Source: Kappaphycus alvarezii (Eukaryota > Rhodophyta > Florideophyceae > Gigartinales > Solieriaceae). From it: a stretch of 64,000 nt of DNA. The number at the start of each line of letters is the position of its first letter. The stretch's first letter is position 1. Location of the stretch: contig NADL03000867.1 in assembly GCA_002205965.3 (NCBI GenBank), positions 1-64,000 of the forward strand, in the 5' to 3' direction. This document shows positions 46,030 to 56,499 of this stretch, in pieces. The notes under the pieces were generated by a model. The model made no database searches and had not been told where the DNA came from. It saw only the letters and a program-made list of their open reading frames with translations. A program made the position numbers and the translations under genes.

Positions 46030-47269
46030 CCGAGCCAAAAACACGCAAGCAATGCCCTAAAACTGTTGGCTGACGCCGCAACTGAGTTTGGTTCTGATTT
46101 GAACGAATTTTCTGACAATCCTGACAATCCGATTCAACTTGCCCGCTATTTAATATTTTTTGTTAGGCCGTTGGATCAAAGGCGATACAAGAAAAGACGG
46201 ACTTTGATGCCGCAGATTTTCACAGGGTTTGGAGTAGCATTGCCTATATTGTTAATGATCCTCACAATATCAGGCCAGATCGCAAGTGCCAGTGCAATGG
46301 TAAAGACACATTTTTATGCTATTGTCTACGCTTATTTTTAGTTGTAAATGGGAACTCATCGCCAAAGTGTTTGGTTTAAAAGGCCCGTCTTTTGAGAAGA
46401 TGTAGACCAAATTAATGGAACTGCTTGGTAAAACCCTGTATGACGCTTTTTCGTTCTTAATCTCTCAGTTTTTCCTTTTGGTGAGCTGATTCAGGGCGGA
46501 AAACCCTTTACGAACATCCCAACTGCTCGATACTTTACAGACGTGATCTTCCAGCAAGCTAACCTCCCGAGCGGAAATATGGAAGAGAGGAAGGTATATT
46601 TCAGCAGGAATCAAAAATTTTACGGGTTCAAAGTTGAGGTCATTGTGCCTTGTAATGGTCTGGCAGTAAACTGCACAAGGCAATATCCATGCTCTGTCTC
46701 GGATCTTGAGACATTTGAGGGCAATATTCACTTTCACAAGTCAGCTCTGAAGAAGACCGCAGAGGAGAGAAGAATTGTCGATATTAGCCCATTATGCGGG
46801 GAGTTCCCGATGCATTGGAGGGTGCGTATAGATAAAGGTTATTTGGAGGCATCAGAGTTGGAGAGAGCAAATACTCTGGTTAAGAAATCTCGAAATGGTA
46901 TGCTGTCCAGGGAGGATGAGGCTGGCAATAAGAGAATTGCATCTGATCGTAGTATAGATGAGAATTTCTTCGGCCAACTTTGTATGTTGTGGTGTGTTAT
47001 CGCAGCAAACGGTGCTGGAAGAAAGAGCGGTACGACTTTTTATTCAGATTTGTACCGCTCTGACGAATATTCATATACAAATTTATCCTCATCGAGCCGA
47101 GGATGCCAGTAATCATCGGCGGTTTAAGCAGATACTTTATGCGGTTGGTGATGATATCACCAAGAAACGCCACAGAGTGCTGGAACGATATCGAAACAAA
47201 CGTCGTAGGCGTATTGAGTTGCAGTTTCGTAACGTCGAAATTAATGATCGTGAGGTTGAATCTGAATAA
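46030..47269 (+). pseudogene. DDE transposase relic (DDE_Tnp_4/Harbinger-like), best-preserved copy
   Basis: The catalytic triad can be read. First Asp in YFTDVIFQQ (about 46540), then KFYGFKVEVIVPCNGLAV and RQYPCSVSDLETF. Second Asp in DKGYLEASE (46831). Glu in DENFFGQLC (46957-46962), preceded by NKRIASDRS. The tail RFKQILYAVGDDITKKRHRV ends in a basic stretch and TAA at 47269. The frame is open from about 46487. A change of frame is needed between about 47000 and 47100, where the tail continues in another frame. The N-terminal half (46030-46340) is only loosely recognisable and has stops. It is the same family as 30575-31800 and 4870-5493. Confidence 0.7.
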
Positions 47270-47325
47270 TTACTGAAATAAATTTCATTAATTTAATTTT
47301 TGGATTTATGAGCTAATTAATTCGT

Positions 47326-47363
47326 TATGAATACAGTTTTATTGTATGAATACAGTTTTATTA
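47326..47363. repeat. 19-bp direct tandem duplication
   Basis: TATGAATACAGTTTTATTG is followed directly by TATGAATACAGTTTTATTA. It lies just after the DDE transposase relic. Confidence 0.8.
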
Positions 47364-47629
47364 TATAAATTTAAGTGATTTCAGTATCCTTACAATACCA
47401 TGGCGTTTGGTTCATATAAATATAATCGATTCAATTCAACGGTCTGCTACTTTGTCATTGAGCAAGCATCAAGTCTTTGAGAGAGAGACCTAATAATGGG
47501 TATAGTAGAAACTATAGATCTCCCATTTGCTGTAATCATTTGATTGAATACAAACCAAAATGAGTTTAATTGCGAACTGTTACTCTAAATATTGGCATGA
47601 TAAATAATGTTGTCCTTATATATAGGTAG

Positions 47630-48870
47630 TGGCGCAGTTAGCGTCAGCCAACGCCGCAAGAACGTCGTACGGATTGACATATTCTTGTAACTGACGAGCG
47701 GATGACTTTCTTGGACGGCTAGCTGCTTTGGGTTTCCTCCCCACTTACTGTTTTTGCGGTATTAGAGGGATCGCCTGTGGTGGCTGATTCAAGGGCTTAG
47801 TGATTGGGAGACTCACATTCTCATCCTGAGGAGGCTGCTTGGCTAACGGTTCCCCATCTACTGCCCTTTCTGTTGCATGTACAGCATTGTTTCCGGGCTT
47901 CATTTCTTGTACCACATTTCCTCCACCTCCGTTACTCGTTCCCTCCCCTTTAGCATCAACTTTCGGGACTTTTAGATTTCCCTCGTTAGAGTCCTGCTTC
48001 ATCTTGCCCCACAAAGAAGTCTCTGGGTGCCCCAGCTTACCACAACAGGGACAAGCAGTACTGCGATGGGGGTTCTCCCGACAACGATCGGCTCCATGTC
48101 CAGGTTCGCGGCAGTATGAACATAACCTTTCCCATGGCTTCTGTCCGTTTCGATCGGCTTCGGCACCTCTGGCACCAGCTTCCTTTTGTTTTCTCATAGA
48201 AAGACTCAATTTTTGCCATTTCATCTGTCAACGCGTCCAATTTGCTTTCTATACTCGCTGTACGGGCAGTGGAACGGTCTCGTGCATAATTTTCTTGCGG
48301 AAAACCTATGGAGGAGGAAACAAGTAGTGTGATTCGATTAAATCAGAAATCCCACAGCGAGTCAACTACCCATAGCAAATATTGCGGCTTGTGGAATGCA
48401 TAGAATTGTGCCACCTAACCATGGTGACAGGCAGCGAATTGTAATAATCAAAACTTTGCGGGATTTTCGAACCCGGCTTTCTCATGCCGCCTATCAATAA
48501 CCTTCAGTGACCCGAGGATATTGTCAATGTCCAACTTCATTTCAAGTGCTTGAAGAATCAAATCCTTTGCTTCTTCCTGGGCAGCAAAGATCTCCACAAT
48601 TTTTCGCTTTACTATCTGATAGTTCCGAGCTTCCTCAATTAGGGCACCTTCATGTGCAAATGAATAATAATGGAAGTCGAAAACAGCCCCATCAAGGAGA
48701 GAGAGGAGCTTCATTGCTTTCTCCTCATCCGCTTTCCTGATAATAACGACATTCTTAAAGAAAAATTAGAAGAGGCGAGCATCATTCGTTTAATCGAATA
48801 TCAGTACACTGTAATTCGGGGGGGCTTGTATCAAAAGAATGACCTGCTTCCTTCCACAAGAGTACCATAT
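47630..48870 (-). mobile_element. gypsy gag-side fossil (copy 2)
   Basis: Minus-strand blocks match copy 1 at 39841-41210. The first is GALIEEARNYQIVKRKIVEI, then LDIDNILGSLKVIDR. A double zinc knuckle follows (CSYCREPGHGADRC, then CPCCGKLGH). A Gly/Asn/Pro-rich linker leads to the junction stretch YDVLAALADANC near 47650. It is less decayed than copy 1 but still broken. Only the gag side is present. Its leader probably extends to about 50165. Confidence 0.65.
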
Positions 48871-49251
48871 TGACGTCCAGTTCGGTACACGCGGAAGGGA
48901 GCTGCGAGTGGAAACTCATTAGTGACTGCAATGAAATGAACAAATTTATAACTTGAATGCAGAAATTCTTTTGAATTTTTTGATGCACTATCATCTATTG
49001 GCAACCGACTCTCTTTTTCTTTGCAGCATTTACGTGGGTTGTAGCACATGATTGACGCTTAAGGTTGTGGACCAATGGAAATGGCCTTTCACAAGCACGT
49101 CAGTACAGGGAATCTTTCTCTTCCATCCGGTGCTGTGCAGTTCGAGCGTGTGCGTTAGAGGTGCAGTGAAACTCCCTTTTACGCACAGTGCTGAGGACCT
49201 TGTAACACAACTTACACCGGAACCTAGAAAACTCACCCCCAACACCAACTT

Positions 49252-49412
49252 AGAATTAAAGAAACCAATGCTGATTTTTTTCCCGTGGTTTCCTAGTAGG
49301 TAGAAGGCTGTCCTATAAATTTGGCAAGGGTTCCCCAGTAGGGCATCCAAAACAAGACAGGCTGTCCGATAAATTTGAGCAGAGGTTCCCCGGTAGCAAC
49401 CCGAATTCACAG
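49252..49412 (-). repeat. degenerate 54-bp tandem repeat
   Basis: AGGCTGTCCTATAAATTTGG (49305) and AGGCTGTCCGATAAATTTGA (49359) start two 54-base units. Each contains GGTTCCCC-GTAG. A third, weaker unit precedes them. On the minus strand the units keep frame and give an 18-residue repeat containing QIYRTA. Confidence 0.65.
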
Positions 49413-49763
49413 TTGCTTGCAATAAATTATACCAGGGCTTCGCTTCTGTAGATCCAAGTTCACCACTTGAGCCCCCAGTTGGAGTAGCAGGCACGGCACA
49501 AACTAGCCTCTATGTATAACAGTATACCAGAGTGTGGCGGAGGCCAAGTCAAGTCCCTCCCCTCAGCCTGCAAGAGCAGTTACAGGCACAGCAGACGGCA
49601 GTCTTTATATCGCACAGTAGACTGCCGTGTGGCGGAGGCCCGATCACACGTGAATCCAGAAGCACCTGAGAGATGAACAGCGAGCGAAAAGCAGAAGCGG
49701 CAGCGGTAACAGAAACAGCGAACAACGGCAGCAGCAGTAGTCGGTTTGTAATGCAGTAGCAGT

Positions 49764-49835
49764 CGGTGGTGTAGTGTTGATCGGTAGTGTAGTTTTGGTC
49801 GGTGGTGCAGTGTTGGTCGGCTTTGCAGTGGTATT
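49764..49835 (-). repeat. 18-bp minisatellite, four units
   Basis: The units are CGGTGGTGTAGTGTTGAT, CGGTAGTGTAGTTTTGGT, CGGTGGTGCAGTGTTGGT and a weaker CGGCTTTGCAGTGGTATT. The array keeps a three-base period and gives a DQHYTT-like six-residue repeat on the minus strand. Confidence 0.8.
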
Positions 49836-50202
49836 TATGCACATTTTGTAGGCCTGCATCCTGATTATGATGCAGCACTACTGCAATGTGCTTGAGGCTG
49901 ATCCCTTAGACCAAAGGGATGAGCCAAAAAATTGAAATATCGATGAGGGTGCAGGGGATTGCCGCTGCCAACCTTGCAACAGATACGGAAGAAAATTCCC
50001 CCATTGAAGTCTCGGTAAGCCCGGAAAGCAACGGGTTAAGAAACACCCGTTGTAAGCGACTTCCTCACAGAAAGCGACGACGACAGCGACAAATTCTCGA
50101 AACGGCGATCTTGAGTAACACCAATAGGACAGCAATAACTATTACCACTCGTTTGCTGTGACGAGGACAGCACTGGTTGAATGCGGCTGGGTACGTTGAT
50201 CA

Positions 50203-52117
50203 TTGCTTACCCTGACGAAGGAGGACGGCCTTCCTTACCCGCCTTTCCCAGATCGACTCAACCTGCAGGAGGGGCGGGGGATGGCAATCCCTCCAGAGCG
50301 GCAAACACCAAAATCGACACGAAGAATGCTTCGAAGCAATGACGGGCGATCCGTAAGTCCCGCTTGTGCTTATATGGAGACAACTTGTGTTTCATATGAG
50401 GATCGTTCCATCGCGGATGGCCATATTAGAATAGGCAGCATTTTTGGTGTTGAGAAATGCGTCCGAGCTCTGGACGGAGGCGTCCTCGACCGTGAGCTCT
50501 TCCGAGAACTCCAGCTCCCAGTGAAACCGCTAAACTCCAAGAAACCATCGCTGGGGATAGGCCTCACGTCGGCACGCGATATTTCCGCCGCCGCTTTCCT
50601 CGCTTCGTGTGCCGCTGCTGACACCCTCGGCTGCTCCATCTTACCGGCTCCGGTACGACCGCTGAGCACATACAAGGATGCAGCCGACGCCTATAGGTTG
50701 TGGTCTGCCTTGTGCCCGCCGTCGAAGATAGTTCCCTTCAGCGCCTTTTGCTCCAACAACCCACCCTCGCAAAAGAAGCTGGCGGACGCAATTCACGAAG
50801 CGGCTCAAGACCTCATACCCCCTGGCGACAGCAGGAGACAAGCTTTTCGCTCATCGATGGGCCTTCCCGGTGCTAAACAATGGGTATACTGCGCACCATG
50901 CCCGGGCCTTAAGACACACATTGCTCCCAAAGCTTTCTCCGTCTGGCTCCAATATTACTGCTAGGTACCTTTCTTCGCCCCCAACACCCCGTGCCCCAGG
51001 AGCAACTGCCCGGAAACCTTGGACATCTACGGCGACCACCTCATGCACTGCTTGCATGGCCGAGAGCGAATCGAGCGTCACGACCGACAGGTTACGGTCC
51101 TCACATCGGACTCAGCAAAGGCAGCGCGGCACCCCGTCATGGAGCCCCGTCCCAATGGCCAACACCGCACAAGGCCAGACATCAAGGCCTTCGGGAGCAC
51201 TGGAGGGACAGACTTCTTCGACGTTACCTTCGTCAATCCACTTGCCCCCTCCAACACATGGGCCCGTTGCTTCAACCCTCTGACTTCTCTGAACGCCGCG
51301 AAAGCGTCAAAGTTCAGGAGGTATCAAGACTTTATCACCACGCATGTCAGGTCCCGACTGATCCCAGTGCCGATATCTACTCTTGGCGGGTGGCACCGAG
51401 ACGCATTCGCGGTGCTCACAGACGTGGCCAGGCACGTCGGCATACGAGCCACGGAGACCTTCGGGCGGGTGCGATTTGTCCTTATGCAGAGACACCCTGC
51501 GGCGACGGTTTCGTCCAACGCAGCATGCCTTACGGCTGGCCTCACACCAGCCCTGTGAGGTAGTACCTCATGACTCGGCCTCATTCCCAGACTCTCCATT
51601 ACACAGACTTGTCCCCCCTTGGCCTTCGGAAAATAGCCGTCCTGCATCCCTAATCAGTAAAGCACCCCAAAAATCACCCCCTTTTTGGTGTTGGGCGTGA
51701 ACTTGAGTCGGTAATTTTTCCGCCCCTATTGCAAATACCCACGAAGGCGTCTATGGGCAGACGTCAACTGGGCGCGCGGGTGAGGTTATTGGAAGGACCG
51801 AGATGGCCACCGGTCTAGCCCTAACGGGGCCGTACGGAACTATGCACCTCTGGGTGCTTTTGACATGGATGGATTGGTCTGACTTCAATTCTGAAGACGG
51901 CGACGGCGTCGATGACGCAGTTGACCAAGCAGAGGAGCTGGTCCTTGCCGAGTCGGTGGTTCGGTATGTAGGGATTGTACGTGGCGGTCTGTCACACATG
52001 TAAAGTCATGTTTACGGCGTCGGTATACCCTTTTTGAGTTGATTGTGGTTGTCTGGAAAACCATGGGATAGACCGGATATATCTTCCAAGAGTAAAACAC
52101 CCAAACCTTTTCCTGTT
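50203..52117 (+). mobile_element. LINE family A, longest copy: C-terminal ORF with RLE and 3' UTR
   Basis: A single frame runs from 50203 to 51558 with one in-frame TAG at 50962-50964. From about 50430 it reads like the post-RT region of an RLE-type LINE (KCVRALDGGVLDRELFREL, then LTSARDISAAAFLASCAA). A zinc cluster follows (CPRSNC, then DIYGDHLMHC). The endonuclease-like core is RPDIKAFG, then GTDFFDVTFVNP (51211). The C-terminus is SSNAACLTAGLTPAL. The 3' UTR (51559-52117) ends GGATATATCTTCCAAGAG, then TAAAACACCC and AAACCTTTTCC, with no poly(A). No RT domain is present, so the copy is 5'-truncated. It lies just upstream of a second LINE in the same direction. Confidence 0.75.
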
Positions 52118-52200
52118 TACGACGTAGTCACTATCTGGATAAGTCCGGAACTTGGACGTACGTATCTTCCCAATGTAAAACACCCAGACATTCCGCCTAA
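52118..52200 (+). mobile_element. second LINE 3' terminus abutting the first
   Basis: CGTATCTTCCCAATGTAAAA, then CACCCAGACATTCC, repeats the pattern of the LINE A terminus 60-90 bases upstream (TATCTTCCAAGAGTAAAA, then CACCCAAACC). It differs in the preceding bases and looks like a tandem terminus or the tail of a related insertion. Confidence 0.5.
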
Positions 52201-52589
52201 TTTTGCCTGTGGAATTCTTTGCTGAGCAAATTTGTGAGAGCTACGTTGATTCGCCGGGTTCCCCCTTCTCGTCTCTGTATCCCATTTTGCATTATCCCAT
52301 TTTTTTCTCTTGGAGCCTAGGACTCTGGCGTCTCCATTCAAGTAGTAACGTGAAGGTTGTCGTTGGAGACAGTGTTCGATTCTCAGAAGGGGGTACTTTG
52401 CAGCGCTAGTCCGCTTCTGTCACACGATTGTTGTGCCGTTTCGCACGCCAATGTGAACGATTGTATTGATTCGATTCTTGACAAGGTGGTGGGATTTAGA
52501 CGATAAGGGACCGGACGTGCAACAAAGGGGACAAGCATGTAAAGTAGTGGGGCAAGAACTACTCCCCGCTCGAGTACCCAAACTGTCCC
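52201..52589. other. spacer between two LINEs, nothing recognised
   Basis: About 390 bases of mixed composition with short frames only. No repeat, motif or RNA gene was seen. Confidence 0.4.
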
Positions 52590-54055
52590 TTCCTACGCGC
52601 CCTACTCCACATGAACTGATACATGAGACCGTTTTCTGGATTTAACAATGGTGAAAGCGTTGTGAAATGCGCTATCAGTATGGATGTGACTGAACCGTGT
52701 GTACCATCGGGATGATTGCTGTTTCCAATATTGATTTGGGCAATGACCTGGCATTCGATGAAATACGGCAGCTGTGTGAAATTGTCTTTGTGGGAGTGGG
52801 TGGTGGTTCAGCCGTCGCCTGGAGATGTTGATAGTGTTCTGGAGTACCCTGTAGCTATGACAGATACGGTGCGGCAACAGGTTACCCTACCTCTCCGCTA
52901 TGGCGGTCACGGCTTCACGCCCTTAGCCACGCTGAATGTTGCCGCATAAGCAGCTAGCATCATTGATTCCGCGCAGGTGGAACACCAATATGACACTGCT
53001 GCTGCTGACTCCCGTTTACTCAAGTACACAGAAGCGGGTCGAAATCTATGCACATTTTTCCAACACCTCCACCCGTCATTCTCCGCACAACTTGGAGGCC
53101 TCCCAGACGCATTTACAGATAATACAACCAATATCTTATATCTAGCCTGGTGCGAGTTGTCCGCTAAATGCTTTTGGAAAGATGATGATTGGTCGCGACT
53201 CCCGAACCCCTCGTCACACTCTGAACCTGAGATTCGTCAACGCATCCGCCGTAACGCTTTTTTGCATACACCTGCTGCGGCATTCCTCACTGCCCATCCG
53301 TCTGTGGTCACCCACATATACGATGATGTGTGGTCAGTGATGCTGCGGGGCCAATTAGGAGTCCCGGTCTTCGACGAAACGGCCCCGCTCCTTTGCGCGG
53401 AATGCAAGGCGCATATGGACCACCTCGGCGATCATGCCGCTGACCTGTGTAACAAAGGTCTCGGTTGGAAGGACCGCCACGAAGCTGTGGCAAAAGTGCT
53501 CGTCAAAGACCTGTTCAAAGCCGCTGGAGCTGGCGTCCACTATGAAGTCCCGCATTTACTTGCCGGACTGGACGCCCGACCTGCTGACATACTTGTCCAC
53601 CCGACTACTTGTCCAGAAAACGCTACGCGCCCTCTCCCGGTTGCGTATGACATCACAGTCTCCTCACCTTTCCAACAGTGCTTCCTATCCAAGGGAGCGC
53701 GGGAAGCGCGCGCTGCCGCCGATGCGGCAGAACGACGGAAACTGAGGGACTTTGGCACCAAAATCGTCGCCATTCCTGGCCATGCTTTACCGGGACGCCT
53801 GCTTCTCGGCTGACAGTTTGTCCCGCTAGGCTTTGATTCCCTGGGATGCCCGCCGGAGACCACATCCAAGGTGGTCGACGAGTATGCGGCCGCCATCGCG
53901 GCCCGTATCGGAAGCTGTAAGGCGAAGGTATCCTCTCGGATTTATCAAGAGGTCAGTTATGCCATTTGGCCCACGTGTGCAGCTTGAGCGATTGGTCGTA
54001 GCCCGTAACATGCAGAAGTTTGCCTCCCGCTCCAAAGGTAGTCAATTTTAGTGGC
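52590..54055 (+). mobile_element. LINE family B, C-terminal ORF with zinc knuckle and RLE
   Basis: One frame runs from 52716 to the stop at 53985-53987 with only two internal stops (52947-52949 and 53814-53816). Blocks in order: VTLPLRYGGHGFTPLATLN; long helical linker; DVWSVMLRGQLGVPVFD; zinc cluster CAEC, then HLGDHAADLC; RLE-like core RPADIL followed by YDITVSSPF; the helix AADAAERRKLRDFG; and FVPLGFDSLG before the helical end. This is the usual end of RLE-type LINE proteins found in many protist genomes. Reverse transcriptase motifs are absent, so the copy is 5'-truncated. The coding sequence is GC-rich. It is followed by TACTGTA repeats and then the host lyase gene. Confidence 0.75.
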
Positions 54056-54094
54056 CCTTTACAAATATTGAAGAAAATGAATGAGTAAAAACCC

Positions 54095-54175
54095 ACGTAC
54101 ATACTGTACAGTACAGTACAGTATATGTACTATACTCCCCCGACCTGCGACGCCATGGAATCGGCAGTTATTGTA
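54095..54175. repeat. TACTGTA-type short repeat cluster
   Basis: TACTGTACAGTACAGTACAG and GTACTGTACAAG flank a short GC-rich spacer, upstream of the lyase gene. Confidence 0.65.
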
Positions 54176-54329
54176 CTGTACAAGAGTCGGGCTTACAGTG
54201 GGACGCGTAGGGAATAGAGGAGTGGTGGTTGCATTCAGTATGCATTACATTTGGCATTCAGGACAATAGTGTAAAACAAGGATATTTATTTTTGTTCTAC
54301 TCAAGGGGAGTGCACTCGCGGCCTATGCG

Positions 54330-54400
54330 TACAAGAGAGTACAGTACTCATTACAGTACAGTACAGTACTGTACTGTACTGTACAGTAGAGTAGAGTAGC
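54330..54400. repeat. TACTGTA-type short repeat cluster
   Basis: A dense run of ACAGTACAGTACAGTACTGT and its complement, followed by AGAGTAGAGTAG. It lies about 250 bases upstream of the lyase start codon and can fold back on itself. Confidence 0.7.
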
Positions 54401-54570
54401 AGGGCAGATGCCCCAAAGTCGTCCTCCCAGGTCATCGAGTCCAAGAGAGGCCAAGGTTTCCACTCTGCTGCTCGAAACCTAACCTAGTCTAGTCTAGGGC
54501 AAAAATGCCCTTGTCAAGATATTTTGGCATCGCACAACAGGTAGGGTATTCACCGGTCAACCCGCGCAAC

Positions 54571-54578
54571 TTTAAAAG
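54571..54578 (+). promoter_or_regulatory. possible TATA-like element of the lyase gene
   Basis: TTTAAAAG lies 77 bases upstream of the start codon at 54648, followed by a C/A-rich leader typical of a 5' UTR. The spacing would suit a short leader. This is a weak call made from position alone. Confidence 0.3.
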
Positions 54579-54647
54579 ACTCCTTGCGCCACACACCAAC
54601 ACAACCTGCTCTCTCTTCTGCCCACTCCACACCAACCCATCCTCACA

Positions 54648-55478
54648 ATGCTAGCCTTTGTCCCCCTTCCCCCCCACAGCCTGGCCCTCCCCGCTTGCCG
54701 TCCCAATCCCCGCTCCCCACTCTCCCCCTCCCACGCCAAATCCCGCCACCCCATCTCCCTCTCCCTCTCCCCTACTCCCCCCCAAACCACAACCTCCACC
54801 CTCCACCTCTTCCTCAACTGGTTCCGCGGCGACTTTGACAACTGCTACCAAGTCGCCGCCGAACGCGCCGCAAACCTCCCCCGCCGCTCCAGACACGAGC
54901 ACATGCACTGTCGTCTCCAACCCTTGCAAATCAACAATCTCGCCCCTCCGGGCCACGTCCCCATCTTTGCCACCTATTACTACAATGGCAATCCAGACAT
55001 TGTCTTTCGTCAACGGGTATACTCCATTTCCGAGCGGGACAACCTGCTCGAAATGTCCATCTTTAAAATGGAATACATCCACGGCCTCCTTGTCTCCCGC
55101 GCACACCCCAACTTTGACACCCTAGACATGGGTCATTTACACAATCCCACCTTGTACAACCATCTCGACGGCGCCCAAATTCACTGGCACTACAACCCGG
55201 CGCCACACACCTCCGATGATCTCGTTGCCAATGGGGCACACTTTGTGGGTGTCATGCGCGATGGAGCGTTTGTCTCCAAGGATCGCCTGCGCTATGAGGA
55301 TGAATTAATCTTGACCAAGGAGGATCTGTGGGTGGGCGAGAGGGTGTACAACACCGATGGTGTCATGGTAGGCGGCAATCGAGAAGGCGTGCCGCATAAA
55401 ATGCAGCGCATTCGACGGGACCATGAATTGAAATGGACCTTGGATTGGACCGTGCCGGAAATTCCCCTCGATTATTGA
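54648..55478 (+). CDS. cpeT-like: CpeT/CpcT-type phycobiliprotein lyase, plastid-targeted
   Basis: A 276-residue intact frame with no intron. Residues 1-50 are Pro/Ser/Thr-rich with few acidic residues. They begin MLAFVPLPPHS, the Phe-containing N-terminal pattern of red-lineage plastid transit peptides. From residue 53 the CpeT fold can be followed: LFLNWFRGDFDN (53-65), EHMHCRLQPL (84-93), ATYYYNGNPD (108-117), RQRVYSI (121-127), AHFVGVMRDG (197-206) and SKDRLRYEDEL (210-220). The end is ...VPHKMQRIR. In cyanobacteria and red algae T-type lyases attach a bilin to the beta-subunit of phycocyanin or phycoerythrin, at a cysteine near position 153/155, in assembling phycobilisomes. CpeT-like paralogues without proven lyase activity exist. 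The family call is firm, the exact substrate is not. The mature part, about 226 residues, fits the family. Confidence 0.85.
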   Translation: MLAFVPLPPHSLALPACRPNPRSPLSPSHAKSRHPISLSLSPTPPQTTTSTLHLFLNWFRGDFDNCYQVAAERAANLPRRSRHEHMHCRLQPLQINNLAPPGHVPIFATYYYNGNPDIVFRQRVYSISERDNLLEMSIFKMEYIHGLLVSRAHPNFDTLDMGHLHNPTLYNHLDGAQIHWHYNPAPHTSDDLVANGAHFVGVMRDGAFVSKDRLRYEDELILTKEDLWVGERVYNTDGVMVGGNREGVPHKMQRIRRDHELKWTLDWTVPEIPLDY

Positions 55479-56499
55479 TGGTCCCCGATTCGTTTCGAGT
55501 GGCGCTTGTCTTGTGACTGCGGGAGGGGGGGGTTTTCGCGTTGCTCGCGTGGTATCCACTCTTTGTGCCTTGTTGCTATAGCGGCCCGCGTCTCATGCAC
55601 CGTCGCTTTGCAACCGCGTGCGACAGAAACCGCCCGCGATACACAATCGGTCCAGTCGCGCCGGCAGGGATCCGTGCGCTGTTCCACTGCCGTCCCGTCC
55701 CACTTGGCACTCATGTTGCTGCAGAGGTCGGCAGGAGCGCTGTCGAGACATATGGAAAGGGTGCGTAAAACTCGTGTGTTTTGTCGCGGCTGGATTGGCC
55801 AGCGATACCGCCATGGCCACAGCTTTGTATGGTACGGTACGGTAGCTGTTTCCTTTTGTGCTTGAAAAACCTTGTGTGCACACGTGTGCACTTTTGGCAC
55901 ACGAACAGTCTCGCTGCATCGAGTGTCGAATGCCCTGCGCCTCTCTGTCCACTGCCGCGTGCATGATGCTTGCTTGCTTGCCACTGGACTCGTTTTTCCT
56001 TTCCCAACCAATCCATCCATGCATCCATCCCCGCCCACCCCCACACAACCGACCGACCGTCCCTCCCCACCCCCCACCCTGAAACAAAATGCTACCACAC
56101 GTACTGTCCCACCCCTTCACCCACCACCACACAGTGTCCCCGCCACATCCATGCCGCACGCACCTCCCGACAATCCGACACCCGTATGTCGTTACGGCCC
56201 GCCCACCGCTCGTCCCACCGACCCAGGGGCCGGGGCCCAGGCGCCGCCCCTCGCAGCGCTGACGGTGCTCAACTCGGGCCATGTGCCGGCATGGTATGCC
56301 GCGTCACGCGCTGCACCTGCCGCGGCAGCGAAACGCTGCTGTTTGCACATGGCCGATGGTCCCCTATCCCAACAAGCGCAGCGCCTTGCTTGTGTTTCGT
56401 AAAGTATACTGTACGAGGCGGACCCCTTCTGTAAGCGGCACAATTTCAGTAGTGTACAATGCCCGCCAAAAGTTGAATGACCTTGTCGGTGCACACGCA
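55479..56499. other. GC-rich 3' flank of the lyase gene, unassigned
   Basis: GC-rich DNA with overlapping frames on both strands (up to 229 codons at 56282-55593 minus and 176 codons at 55872-56402 plus). Translations are Pro/Ala/Cys-rich without a known motif. A TGG TACGGTACGG string (55829-55844) and a CATCCATCC simple repeat (about 56007-56030) are present. A plus-strand frame at 55970-56434 ends just before a LINE tail and might be the start of a gene cut by that insertion, but nothing supports coding beyond openness. Confidence 0.35.

Larger units (their letters stand above)
49030..50165 (-). other. leader/LTR-like region of gypsy copy 2, repeat-rich
   Basis: It lies directly upstream, in element sense, of the gag fossil. 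It contains an open 154-codon frame (49494-49030) and two small tandem repeats (49252-49412 and 49764-49835). Near 49480 the minus strand reads ACTGGGGGCTCAAGTGG, which could follow an LTR end, but no second LTR copy exists in the window to confirm this. Confidence 0.35.

Noticed and set aside
54330-54400. TACTGTA cluster as a CRISPR-like or origin-like array
   Set aside because: There are no regular spacers and the repeat is a simple self-complementary string. The context is eukaryotic.
54651-55106. 151-codon minus-strand frame with Gly/Val-rich repeats
   Set aside because: Antisense shadow of the Pro/Ser-rich transit peptide and first part of the lyase gene.
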